A stretch of DNA of 64,000 nucleotides from an uncultured Bacteroides sp. Its GTDB lineage: Bacteria > Bacteroidota > Bacteroidia > Bacteroidales > Bacteroidaceae. Positions 9,301 to 17,194 of this stretch are shown one piece after another. The notes under the pieces are model-generated. The model was given only the letters and a program-made list of their open reading frames with translations, was not told the origin of the DNA and ran no database searches. Each line of letters opens with the position of its first letter. The first letter of the stretch is position 1. The stretch lies in assembly GCA_949288715.1 (NCBI GenBank), contig CASELH010000004.1, positions 21,626-85,625 on the forward strand, written 5' to 3'. The position numbers and the translations under genes are program-made.

Positions 9301-9734
9301 GTTGCCGGCTGGATTATGCTTTGGGATACTGGGTACATGATTTCAAGACTCCATGGATTATGGGTAATATGCAAGGAACTTTTAATACCATTTCTTTGGT
9401 AAAAGATTCTTGGTCGGAAGATAATCCGAATGGAAAATATCCAGTTTATGGATGGGCTGATTTCTTAGGCAAACGTAACTATGATAGAATTTCGAATATT
9501 AATAGCTATAGAGGAGACTATTTGGCATTTCGTGAGATAAGTTTGTCTTATTCTTTGCCTCAAGAGTGGACCCGTAAGGCAGGAATGAGTAAAGTTGATG
9601 TTTCTATTACTGCTCAAAATTTAGGTTATATCACAGCAGCCAAGAATATGGCAACCCCAGAGTATGGTGTAAGCCAAAATGGTGGCTATCCTTTGCCTAG
9701 AACAGTTGTGTTCGGTTTGAACGTTACATTTTAA
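6327..9734 (+). CDS. nanO: SusC-like TonB-dependent outer membrane transporter (NanO type)
   Basis: A 1135-aa outer-membrane importer. A signal peptide (MKKCLFTLCCMLLSLWTFAQ) is followed by a carboxypeptidase-regulatory-like domain (ITGVVIDNHNEPLIGVSIQE, about residues 24-95). Next comes the TonB-box region LDEVVVTAYG, a plug domain with the SusC-typical VMKDAGATAIYGARAANGVI, and a long beta-barrel ending in FGLNVTF. It pairs with the SusD-like gene 8 bp downstream. In B. fragilis and Tannerella the equivalent NanO/NanU pair imports sialic acid; the same role is inferred from location. The coding sequence is much AT-richer than the nan genes upstream, suggesting replacement by transfer. Confidence 0.9.
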   Translation: MKKCLFTLCCMLLSLWTFAQQKDITGVVIDNHNEPLIGVSIQEKGTTNGTITNIDGQFSLQVNSGATLVFSYVGYKSQEIVVGSQSNINVTLEEDSEQLDEVVVTAYGGTQLRSKMTNSISKVDQTMLSTGVHTNPAQALSGTVAGLRVQQTSGNPNATPTLVLRGGTNLDGSGSPLIIIDGAVRESLADVNPEDIESMEVMKDAGATAIYGARAANGVILVTTKKGKEGRTEVKLSTKIGLNFFHSQYDFLNSRDYLYYMRTAFYRSSHIWQDSSGNWHGFASDATLSGTQPYGTGNRYFDEQGNVLNGNQDATAVWGVMNYTDDLAFLLGQGWKTMEDPVNPGQMLIYCDNQLRDYNIKSPAISQDYNLSVSGGNERGHYYASIGYNHSEGNAVNNWYSRLNFILNADYKITPWLTSNSSLSFTDAKWDDGAVGYAGESNFFSTTLSVPPTFRIKSPDGDWLAGPAVASYARGWTTVDVYKDALNYDNNTDKFNLSQSFTFNLWKGLTFRATGTWYYFDDSRESFIGDFISATGPIYDTTHNSSNSYERLLDQTYNGVLNYQGVVAQNHSIDAMLGMEYYDSYTKGFSASGYGSPLSDFQDLNYTTTAAGGRQIDSWHYRQRILSFFGRVNYDYKSKYLLSLVLRRDGYSKLPKNNRWGTFPGVSAGWVLSRESFMEPISHILSYAKIRASYGANGNVSGVVDANGNVVTGLDYYTVQGSYGIMQNANGETVPNYNGKVPLMINDLPNLSMQWEKSYTFETGFDVGFLNNKYILNFTYYNRHTQNKFAEITLPSHSGVSSYLSNNGEVQNQGVEMELTANVLRTKDWKVTVSMNAAYNKNKIISLPYNGLPNNMQDAYQVYTGRQLPDGTYEKVWVGGYQEGQEYGAIYGFKSLGIYKSYDEIPGNLIDRTTYTENGSDAKVLYGPDAWNQLSDAEKEKGLPIQPGDVKWLDVNGDGVIDDYDRVKLGNTIPHWTGGFNLNASWKGLSLGCRLDYALGYWVHDFKTPWIMGNMQGTFNTISLVKDSWSEDNPNGKYPVYGWADFLGKRNYDRISNINSYRGDYLAFREISLSYSLPQEWTRKAGMSKVDVSITAQNLGYITAAKNMATPEYGVSQNGGYPLPRTVVFGLNVTF

Positions 9735-9741
9735 ATGAAAG

Positions 9742-11337
9742 ATGATTATGAAAAAGATATTTTATTTATTAGTAAGTGGAGCATTGGGATTAGCTTCTTG
9801 TAATGCATTGGATTTGACTCCGGAAGATTATTACGGTTCTGATAATTTTTGGACTCAAGCATCTCAGGCAGAAATGTTCATGACGGGTATACATGCAGAT
9901 TTGCGAGACAAATATCAGATGCCTGTCACTTTGGGTGAATTTAGAAGTGAACTATTGGTAAGTGATGTGACGTCTATGGGAGAAGGTGTGTATGGACCGC
10001 CTATGACTAATAATCTGTTGACAGAAGATAATACGGGAATAGAGGATTGGTATGGCCTTTATCCTAATATCATGCATTTAAATTTGTTTATAAAGAATGT
10101 AGATGCAGATATTGATTGGATGTCTGAATCGGAAAAATCTTTTTATTTAGGCCAGGCGTACGGATTACGTGCTTATTACTATTTTTATCTCTATCGTACT
10201 TATGGAGGAGTCCCATTGGAGACGGAACCTTCAGTAGCCGAAGGGAATATAGATGTTACGCAATTGTATAAAGCTCGTGCCACTCCTGAGGCTACATTGC
10301 AATTTATTAAGGACGATGTAGAAAAGTCTGAATCTTTTTTTGAACAAGCTAATCAGCAAATGTCCACACCGTATGAATGGTCTTTTTATGCGACAGAAAT
10401 GCTGAAAGCGCAGGTTTATATGTGGTCGGCCAAAGTAACAACAGGATTACTAGACGACAATATTGAAGGAGATCATATTGAGACGTGGACAGGTGTGGAT
10501 CCCAGTAATAGTGATCTTTTGATAGCTAAACAAGCATTGCTGAATGTAACTGGGAAGCAGTTTAACCTCGTTCATAATTATGAGGATTTGTGGACTCCGG
10601 AAGGTAAACAAAATGAGGAAATCATATTTGCCATATATTTTGACCGGAATGAAGTGACAAACTGGGGGGCTAACTGGTTTTACAACGTAGCTCTTTTTAC
10701 GAATGCTACAGACTTGGAAGGGAATGCTTTAAGTTCTGACCCCTTGAATTTGTTGGCTGCAGGTCCTTTACGCTATGAATATAAAACGGCTTTCATTGAT
10801 ATTTATGATGAGGATGATTCCCGATTAGATGCTACTTTTTTCCAATACTTATTTGGAGGGCAAACGCGTGGTGCATGTTGGAAAAAACTAATAGGACATA
10901 CTGATGGAGGAAGCCATTACTATGATTCAGATGTTCCAATTTTCCGCTACTCGGATGTTTTGTTGATGTTGGCAGAATGCGAAAATGGCTTAGGGAACTT
11001 TAATGATTGTGCTAATTACATTAATGCAGTGCGTCAACGTGCTTATGGTGAGACATATGAGGAGCATAAATATCAGGCAGGAAGTTTTGCTGAAAACGAA
11101 TGGGCTATTTTGCAGGAACGTGATAAAGAATTCGTGGGTGAAGGTAGTCGTTGGTTTGATTTGTTGAGACTGAAGGGAGAGGATGGAAAGTCTCTTGTTT
11201 TTTCAGCTAAAGCCCATTACGGTAGCGATAGTCCTATTTTAACTGAAGAACAAACCTATATGATGTTATGGCCTGTTGATGTGGATGTGCTGAATGGAGA
11301 CCCGGAATTGAAACAGACACCTGGCTATGACAGATGA
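9742..11337 (+). CDS. nanU: SusD/RagB-family surface lipoprotein (NanU type)
   Basis: A 531-aa glycan-binding lipoprotein (529 aa if the second Met, at 9748, is used). The N-terminus MKKIFYLLVSGALGLASC is a lipoprotein signal with the lipidated Cys. It is followed by LDLTPEDYYGSDNFW, typical of SusD. TPR-like helices include AYGLRAYYYFYLYRTYGGVP, and the C-terminus has the RagB/SusD pattern (FRYSDVLLMLAECENGLG, RDKEFVGEGSRWFDLLRLKG). It should cap the SusC-like channel and bind sialic acid or sialoglycans at the surface. It shares the AT-rich composition of its partner. Confidence 0.9.
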   Translation: MIMKKIFYLLVSGALGLASCNALDLTPEDYYGSDNFWTQASQAEMFMTGIHADLRDKYQMPVTLGEFRSELLVSDVTSMGEGVYGPPMTNNLLTEDNTGIEDWYGLYPNIMHLNLFIKNVDADIDWMSESEKSFYLGQAYGLRAYYYFYLYRTYGGVPLETEPSVAEGNIDVTQLYKARATPEATLQFIKDDVEKSESFFEQANQQMSTPYEWSFYATEMLKAQVYMWSAKVTTGLLDDNIEGDHIETWTGVDPSNSDLLIAKQALLNVTGKQFNLVHNYEDLWTPEGKQNEEIIFAIYFDRNEVTNWGANWFYNVALFTNATDLEGNALSSDPLNLLAAGPLRYEYKTAFIDIYDEDDSRLDATFFQYLFGGQTRGACWKKLIGHTDGGSHYYDSDVPIFRYSDVLLMLAECENGLGNFNDCANYINAVRQRAYGETYEEHKYQAGSFAENEWAILQERDKEFVGEGSRWFDLLRLKGEDGKSLVFSAKAHYGSDSPILTEEQTYMMLWPVDVDVLNGDPELKQTPGYDR

Positions 11338-11396
11338 AATAGTTCTAAGAGGCTATATGGCGTGTCAACATAGAAAATAATTATTATTTTGTAATG

Positions 11397-11489
11397 TATA
11401 CCTTGTACCTTCGGTGTTTAATAAGTGAGGCTTCTTTTACATGCAGATGTATTGTAGGAATTCTCTCACTTACACGCACCATAGGTATA
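11397..11489. repeat. Imperfect hairpin downstream of the SusD-like gene
   Basis: Three paired segments are nested: tatacct (11397-11403) with aggtata (11483-11489), ggtg with cacc, and taagtgag (11422-11429) with ctcactta (11465-11472). No T-run follows. It could be an operon-internal RNA processing or attenuation structure, or part of a small inserted element. The 308 bp between the SusD-like stop and the next gene hold nothing else recognisable. Confidence 0.4.
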
Positions 11490-11645
11490 GGTTGATAAGA
11501 CAAAATAGAAGTCTAAGTCTATTTGTAGCTCTAATTATTCTATTTATTTTCATAAATGTAATGTGATAATGAGGATATTTCTTTTTCTTTTATATATATG
11601 TAGTATACACTGGAAAAGTGGGAGTTTTATCCTTTACCTAAAAGT

Positions 11646-12530
11646 GTGTCTACATTTTTGGTTTTGAAACCGAATAATTTGAAAGGTTCCGTACCGGGCA
11701 TTTTATGTATTCCAGGTTCTGGACGCACTAAAGAGGGATTGGTTGGTGAACCTGCTGTATGTAGTAATCTATCCGAAGACTATGCAGATCCGAAAGTTTC
11801 GATGGCTTTAAATATGGTAAAAGAAGGTTATGTAGCTGTGGCTGTAGATAATGCAGCAGCTGGTGAAGCTTCTGATATAGAATGTTTTGGTAGAGGACAG
11901 GATTATGATTATGATGTAGTGTCACGTGTTTTATTGGAATTAGGTTGGAGCTGGTTAGGTTATACGTCTTATTTGGATATGCAAGTGCTGGAGTGGATGA
12001 AGGAACAATCTTATATTCGCAAAGATCGTATTGTAGTGAGTGGCTTTTCATTAGGAACAGAACCTATGATGGTATTAGGCGTATTAGATAAAAGTATTTA
12101 TGCTTTTGTATATAATGATTTTTTGTGCCAAACCCAGGAACGTGCAATAGTTATGACCAAGCCTAATTCGGCTGGTCGGCGTCCTTTCCCCAATTCTATC
12201 CGTCATTTGATTCCGGAGTATTGGAAATATTTTAATTTCCCGGACGTAGTGGCTTCTTTGGCGCCTCGTCCTATAATTTTTACAGAAGGTGGTTTGGACC
12301 GTGATTTCCGTTTGGTACAATCGGCCTATAGCGTTTGTGGCGCATCAGAAAATGTAGAGTTTCACCATTATGCCAAATATGTGGATCCAAAATTACGGAA
12401 TGATGTAGAACATCTTCCTGAAGGATTGGATGCTAATACATATTTTGGTTTGGTGAATGTAGATCCTCCTTCGCATTATTTCAAAAACGAATGGGTGATA
12501 CCTTGGTTGCGGGAAATACTGAAAGAATAA
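11646..12530 (+). CDS. Alpha/beta-hydrolase (dienelactone hydrolase/acetylxylan esterase-like), apparently 5'-truncated
   Basis: The open frame encodes an alpha/beta-hydrolase catalytic domain. The nucleophile elbow is GFSLG (VVSGFSLGTEPM), a likely acid is the Asp in TEGGLDRDF, and a late His lies in SHYFKNEW. Family resemblance begins before the listed GTG: the frame from 11604 reads YTLEKWEFYPLPKSV, but it is preceded directly by a TAG stop at 11601-11603 and lacks an ATG and a signal peptide. Full-length relatives usually carry an N-terminal export signal and extra region. The gene is therefore probably a decayed fragment, although the catalytic part is uninterrupted. It may once have been an esterase acting on O-acetylated sugars; the substrate is unknown. 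Confidence 0.6.
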   Translation: MSTFLVLKPNNLKGSVPGILCIPGSGRTKEGLVGEPAVCSNLSEDYADPKVSMALNMVKEGYVAVAVDNAAAGEASDIECFGRGQDYDYDVVSRVLLELGWSWLGYTSYLDMQVLEWMKEQSYIRKDRIVVSGFSLGTEPMMVLGVLDKSIYAFVYNDFLCQTQERAIVMTKPNSAGRRPFPNSIRHLIPEYWKYFNFPDVVASLAPRPIIFTEGGLDRDFRLVQSAYSVCGASENVEFHHYAKYVDPKLRNDVEHLPEGLDANTYFGLVNVDPPSHYFKNEWVIPWLREILKE

Positions 12531-12593
12531 ATTGCTAATTAGAGAGAGCATACTTTAAATTCTTCATAGGAATAAGTAAAGTTATGCTAGTAG

Positions 12594-12640
12594 AGAAGCG
12601 GTATCCCCCTCCTGAACTTATATGATCAGGAACCGCTTCT
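12594..12640 (+). other. Nested hairpin without T-run
   Basis: AGAAGCGGT (12594-12602) pairs with ACCGCTTCT (12632-12640), and inside it CCTGA (12611-12615) pairs with TCAGG (12626-12630). It lies 11 bp before a stronger terminator hairpin, so the two form a tandem structure at the end of the truncated hydrolase transcript. Confidence 0.5.
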
Positions 12641-12650
12641 TGAAGTCGTG

Positions 12651-12690
12651 AAGGGGCAATGTTAGAGAATAGAGTTGTACATTGCCCCTT
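12651..12690 (+). terminator. Rho-independent terminator
   Basis: AAGGGGCAATGT (12651-12662) and ACATTGCCCCTT (12679-12690) form a perfect 12-bp stem with a 16-nt loop, followed by TATTTG. It separates the nan SusC/D block from the ATPase that follows, implying that the sialidase genes downstream need their own promoter. Confidence 0.8.
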
Positions 12691-12793
12691 TATTTGTTGA
12701 TACTTCTTTGTAAATTCATGATTATTAATAGAATATATTTGCTATCTTTGCATTGAGTAAAAATACTTAGTATACTGAGTAAAATGTATTAGT

Positions 12794-13984
12794 ATGTATA
12801 AACGAACTGAATATCATGTGATTACAAGTAGGATGAAAGAGCCACGAAAGTTTATTCAAGTGGTGATGGGTGCCCGTCAGATAGGCAAATCTACCGTGGT
12901 GAAGCAAGTGCTTCAAGATTTGGATATGTCTTATCAGTTCTTTTCTGCCGATAATGTCCCGGCTACAAACAGTGCCTGGATTTCTGATTGCTGGGCGGCT
13001 GTGCGCAGTTTGAAGGAGAGTAGGGGGTGGGAGAGTGTCATCCTTGTGATTGACGAGATACAGAAGATAGCCAACTGGAGTGAGGTGGTGAAGAAGGAAT
13101 GGGACGATGATACGTTTCACGATCGCAATATCAAGGTGCTGCTTTTAGGTAGTAGCCGCGTGTTGTTGGAGAAAGGCTTGTCTGAATCCTTGGCGGGGCG
13201 GTTTGAGGAGATACGTATGAGTCATTGGAGCTATCGGGAGATGCAGGAATGTTTTGGTTTCTCACTTGACCAATACTTGTTCTACGGAGGTTATCCCGGT
13301 GCGGCGACATTGATTGGTGATGAAGACCGCTTTGGGCAATATATTCAGTCGGCCATCATTGAAGCGACCATCAACAAAGATATTCTGATGGATACGCCGA
13401 TTAGTAAGCCTGCCTTGCTTCGTCAGACTTTTGAGTTGGGCGCGGCCTATTCGGGTGAATTGCTTTCGTTGAACAAGATGTTGGGGTCGCTACAAGATGC
13501 CGGAAACACGGTGACATTGGCGGGTTACATCAATCTATTGGATGAAAGCGGATTGCTGTGTGGACTCCAGAAGTTTAGCATGGATATGGCAAGGAGGCGT
13601 GCCAGCATCCCTAAGTTGCAGGTATATAACAATGCGCTGAAGATGGTGTATAGCCCGTTGACTTTTGAGCAGGCGATATTGAACAGAAAATCGTGGGGAC
13701 GCATCTTTGAGTCGGGTATCGGTGCTTATCTGGTAAGCCAAGCTTTCGTGCATCGCTTTGAAGTACACTATTGGCGTGAGCGGGATGATGAAGTGGACTT
13801 TGTCCTGCGTAAGAAAGGCTCGGTGATCGCCATTGAGGTGAAAAGCAATGCAGAGAAGCGTACGGAAGGATTAGATAAATTCCGCAAGCTGTTCAATCCC
13901 CAAGCAGCTTTTATCGTAGGAGATGGTGGCATCAGTGCGGAGGATTTTCTTTCGATGGATATACGGAAGCTGTTTGGTAGTTAG
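12794..13984 (+). CDS. AAA-type ATPase with DUF4143 C-terminus
   Basis: A 396-aa cytoplasmic ATPase. Walker A is MGARQIGKST, Walker B is VILVIDEIQK, and a sensor-like LLLGSSRVLL follows. The C-terminus shows a PD-(D/E)XK-like pattern (DEVDFVLRKKGSVIAIEVKS), as is usual for the AAA_14/DUF4143 family. The function is unknown. A -7-like TATCTTTG lies at 12743-12750, but no -33 box has the right spacing. It lies after a strong terminator and before ATPase debris, inside the nan locus, so it looks like an insertion unrelated to sialic acid metabolism. Its composition lies between that of the SusC/D block and the flanking genes. Confidence 0.85.
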   Translation: MYKRTEYHVITSRMKEPRKFIQVVMGARQIGKSTVVKQVLQDLDMSYQFFSADNVPATNSAWISDCWAAVRSLKESRGWESVILVIDEIQKIANWSEVVKKEWDDDTFHDRNIKVLLLGSSRVLLEKGLSESLAGRFEEIRMSHWSYREMQECFGFSLDQYLFYGGYPGAATLIGDEDRFGQYIQSAIIEATINKDILMDTPISKPALLRQTFELGAAYSGELLSLNKMLGSLQDAGNTVTLAGYINLLDESGLLCGLQKFSMDMARRRASIPKLQVYNNALKMVYSPLTFEQAILNRKSWGRIFESGIGAYLVSQAFVHRFEVHYWRERDDEVDFVLRKKGSVIAIEVKSNAEKRTEGLDKFRKLFNPQAAFIVGDGGISAEDFLSMDIRKLFGS

Positions 13985-14070
13985 TATGAATATTGCGATA
14001 TTTGCGTTAACGATAATTGTGTAACGATAAGAATGAAATGAGATGAAACCTAATAATCCTTTCTTCATCT

Positions 14071-14370
14071 AAAAAACCGTTTTATCAAAGCACGCAACTG
14101 CTTACTATAGGTACAATTGGACGAGAGGAGTATACCGGTTTTGCAATGAATTATTTCACAAAGCATAATGTAAAGTTCCCGCAGGAGGTGTTTTATGCAA
14201 TTTATGATAAATATGAAGGGCATACCTGGTACATGCAGTGTATCCTCAATAGGCTGTGTGGGTATAATTGTAGGTTACACAATATACGACCGTTTTATGG
14301 GAGAATGGTTGCGGAATCAGGCATTTTAGATGCTTTTACATGTGACATAATCAGCGAAAAAATTATATAG
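14071..14370 (+). pseudogene. Remnant of an archaeal-type (AAA) ATPase
   Basis: The frame from 14071 reads KKPFYQSTQLLTIGTIGREE and, from the ATG at 14146, MNYFTKHNVKFPQEVFYAIY then YEGHTWYMQCILNRL. The FYQSTQ, FxxKHN and EGHTWYxQ-ILNRLYGY patterns belong to the middle-to-C-terminal part of Bacteroidetes AAA ATPases of the archaeal-ATPase type. The P-loop half is absent and the frame runs out after about 100 residues, one base before the sialidase. This is gene debris, not a functional small ORF. Confidence 0.6.
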
Positions 14371-14371
14371 T

Positions 14372-16003
14372 ATGAAACGTTTTCTTCTTTTTATTTTAGT
14401 AAGCGCCTGCTTCTTGGCGGTGCAGGCTGCTGATACGGTTTTTATCCGTGAGACGCAGATTCCGATCTTGATTGAGCGGAATGATAATGTATTGTTTCAA
14501 ATGCGCTTTATGACCGATGGAACGGACAGAACGCTGAACGAGGTGCAATTGGAATTTGACGGCGATGTAAACTTTGCCGGTATACAAGCTGTCAAATTAT
14601 ATTATAGCGGTACGGAGGCACGGCAGAATTACAGTAAACTTCCTTTTGCCCCGGTGTCGTATGTATCTGCTTTCACGCCGGGAAAGACTCTGTCGGCCAA
14701 TCCTTCTTACTCGATACGTAAGTCGCAAGTAGATAATCCGGGCAAGAAGGTGACGTTGGGTGCCGGGCAGAAACTCTTTCCCGGAATCAATTATTTTTGG
14801 GTTAGCCTGCAGATGAAGCCGGATGCCTCTTTGCTGGATAAGGTTTCGGCAAGGATTACTGCGATTAAAATAGATGGTAAGCCTGCCGACATACAGACGG
14901 TTTCGCCGGACGGCATTGTCCATCGGATGGCTGTTGGAGTGCGTCATGCAGGCGATGACGGGGTGGCTGCTTTCCGCATTCCCGGGTTGGTAACTACCAA
15001 TAAAGGCACTTTGCTGGGAGTATACGATGTCCGTCATAACAGCAGCGTCGATTTGCAGGAACACATAGATATTGGACTGAGCCGCAGTGTGGATGGCGGG
15101 CAGACGTGGGAGAAAATGCGCTTGCCTATGTCGTTTGGTGAAACCGGAGGCTTGCCTGCTGCGCAGAACGGCGTGGGCGATCCTTCAATTTTGGTGGACA
15201 CAAAGACAAACACCGTTTGGATAGTAGCTGCCTGGAGTCATGGCATGGGCAATCAACGCGCCTGGTGGAACTCTTATCCGGGAATGGACAAGGAACATAC
15301 CGCTCAGCTGGTGATGACCAAGAGCACGGATGATGGCAAGACGTGGTCGGCTCCCATCAACATCACCCGGCAGGTAAAGCATCCTTCCTGGCGTTTTCTG
15401 TTGCAAGGGCCGGGACGTGGCATTACCATGGACGACGGCACGTTGGTGTTCCCTATCCAGTTCATCGATTCTACCAGCGTGCCCAATGCGGGTATCATGT
15501 ATAGTAAAGATAGGGGTGAGACGTGGCACATCCATAACCTGGCCCGGACCAATACCACCGAGGCCCAGGTAGCGGAAGTGGAGCCGGGCGTGCTGATGCT
15601 GAACATGAGGGATAATCGTGGTGGAAGTCGTGCCGTGGCTACCACGACCGACCTTGGCAAGACCTGGACGGAACACCCCTCTTCGCGCAAAGCGTTGCAA
15701 GAACCGGTATGTATGGCCAGCTTGATAAGCGTGAAGGCAGAAGACAATGTATTGGGAAAAGACCTGCTTTTGTTTTCCAACCCGAATACTACGAAAGGGC
15801 GGAGCCATACTACCATAAAAGCCAGTCTGGATGGCGGCATCACGTGGCTGCCTGAGCATCAGGTTATGCTGGATGAAGACAATAACTGGGGATACTCTTG
15901 CTTGACGATGATTGATGAAGAGACGGTAGGCATATTGTACGAAAGCAGTGTGGCGCACATGACTTTTCAAGCTATCCACCTGAAAGATATTGTTGATTTT
16001 TGA
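14372..16003 (+). CDS. nanH: Exo-alpha-sialidase (GH33)
   Basis: A 543-aa secreted sialidase that releases terminal sialic acids from glycoconjugates. A signal peptide (MKRFLLFILVSACFLAVQAA) is followed by an N-terminal beta domain (about 21-180) typical of Bacteroides sialidases. The six-bladed propeller starts at FRIP (201-204), which carries a catalytic-triad Arg. Asp boxes are SVDGGQTW, STDDGKTW, SKDRGETW, TTDLGKTW and SLDGGITW. The nucleophile Tyr is expected in GILYESS near residue 523. Length matches known Bacteroides enzymes. Its stop overlaps the start of the NanM-like gene (TGATG), so the two are probably translationally coupled. Confidence 0.93.
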   Translation: MKRFLLFILVSACFLAVQAADTVFIRETQIPILIERNDNVLFQMRFMTDGTDRTLNEVQLEFDGDVNFAGIQAVKLYYSGTEARQNYSKLPFAPVSYVSAFTPGKTLSANPSYSIRKSQVDNPGKKVTLGAGQKLFPGINYFWVSLQMKPDASLLDKVSARITAIKIDGKPADIQTVSPDGIVHRMAVGVRHAGDDGVAAFRIPGLVTTNKGTLLGVYDVRHNSSVDLQEHIDIGLSRSVDGGQTWEKMRLPMSFGETGGLPAAQNGVGDPSILVDTKTNTVWIVAAWSHGMGNQRAWWNSYPGMDKEHTAQLVMTKSTDDGKTWSAPINITRQVKHPSWRFLLQGPGRGITMDDGTLVFPIQFIDSTSVPNAGIMYSKDRGETWHIHNLARTNTTEAQVAEVEPGVLMLNMRDNRGGSRAVATTTDLGKTWTEHPSSRKALQEPVCMASLISVKAEDNVLGKDLLLFSNPNTTKGRSHTTIKASLDGGITWLPEHQVMLDEDNNWGYSCLTMIDEETVGILYESSVAHMTFQAIHLKDIVDF

Positions 16004-17157
16004 TGTGGGAGAGCATGACAGGCAAGAAATTTCATATCAGCCGTTTTGGCTTGTGCATAGCCGTGTTTTTATTCCTTGGCGCGACTTGGACGCGGGCGCA
16101 GCATCCTGCAAGGAACTTCACAGTGAGGACCTTGCAGGGCACGGCACCCCGGCATGCCGATTTTGCAAAAGGAGTATCGGCTGCGTTTGCCGGTATTGCA
16201 GATCAGCGTTTATTGGTAGCCGGAGGATGCAATTTTCCGAACATACCGGCTGCACAGGGTGGAGCCAAGCAGTATTACGACGAAGTGTTCGTGGCTTCCG
16301 CATGCGATACAGCCCTGGTGTGGAAAAAAGTTGGTGAATTGCCACAGCCCACGGCCTATGGAGTATCGGTAGTTACTGCCGAGGGCATTGTGTGCGTAGG
16401 CGGAATGAACGACAATGGCGCCTTGAATGCTGTCATTCGCCTTTCTTTGGAGAAGGGCCGGGCAAAGCAAGAGATACTGCCCTCCTTGCCCTGCACTTTG
16501 GATAACATGGCAGGATGCCTGGCCGGGAATTGGCTGTTTGTAGTGGGAGGAAATAGGAATGGGGTGCCTTCTAACGCTTGCTATAGATTGGACTTAGAGC
16601 ATTTGTCGCAGGGTTGGGAGAGGCTCCCGGACTTTCCCGGCTCTCCCCGCCAGCAGCCGGTATGTGCAGCGCAAAGGGATAGTGCCGGGAAGATTTCGGT
16701 CTACATGTGGGGCGGATTCGCACCGGCAGCCGAGGGTAGAGAGGCTTCATTGTCGGTGGACGGCTGGAGGTATTCGTTGGAGGAGAACAAGTGGATGCCT
16801 TTGCCCTCTCCGCGTGATGCTGATGGCCAATCAATATCCTTAGGCGGAGGAACGGCAGTAGCGTGGGGAGACAGCCTGATACTTTGCATGGGAGGTGTGG
16901 ATAAGGACATTTTCTTGCAAGCACTCCGCCAGCCGGCACCCGATTATCTGACACACTCCCCCGAGTGGTATAAGTTCAATAAAAAGTTATTGGTTTACGA
17001 TGTCTGTCGGGGCGAATGGCAGACGGCTTGTTGTTCGCCGGACTTGGCACGTGCCGGTGCTGTGGCGGTGCCTTATGGGAACTCCGTATTTTGCATCAAT
17101 GGAGAGGTGAAGCCCGGGGTACGCACCTCTTGCATTACGAAGATAGAAGTAAAGTGA
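16003..17157 (+). CDS. nanM: Secreted cyclically permuted mutarotase, NanM-like N-acetylneuraminate epimerase
   Basis: A 384-aa kelch-repeat propeller with an N-terminal signal (FGLCIAVFLFLGATWTRAQ). The repeat LLVAGGCNFPNIPAAQGG is characteristic of the cyclically permuted mutarotase family. Further kelch blades are GIVCVGGMNDNGALN and WLFVVGGNRNG. E. coli NanM interconverts alpha- and beta-N-acetylneuraminate in the periplasm; the same role fits here, because sialidase releases the alpha anomer outside the cytoplasm. ATG 16003 overlaps the nanH stop; a second ATG at 16015 is an alternative start giving a cleaner signal peptide. Confidence 0.85.
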   Translation: MWESMTGKKFHISRFGLCIAVFLFLGATWTRAQHPARNFTVRTLQGTAPRHADFAKGVSAAFAGIADQRLLVAGGCNFPNIPAAQGGAKQYYDEVFVASACDTALVWKKVGELPQPTAYGVSVVTAEGIVCVGGMNDNGALNAVIRLSLEKGRAKQEILPSLPCTLDNMAGCLAGNWLFVVGGNRNGVPSNACYRLDLEHLSQGWERLPDFPGSPRQQPVCAAQRDSAGKISVYMWGGFAPAAEGREASLSVDGWRYSLEENKWMPLPSPRDADGQSISLGGGTAVAWGDSLILCMGGVDKDIFLQALRQPAPDYLTHSPEWYKFNKKLLVYDVCRGEWQTACCSPDLARAGAVAVPYGNSVFCINGEVKPGVRTSCITKIEVK

Positions 17158-17194
17158 TGGCCTATATTGCGTTGAACAAAGAAACGGATACTTT

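Noticed and set aside
14146-14370. 74-aa ORF as a small gene
   Set aside because: Recognisable ATPase sequence continues upstream of its ATG in the same frame, so it is a fragment of a decayed gene.
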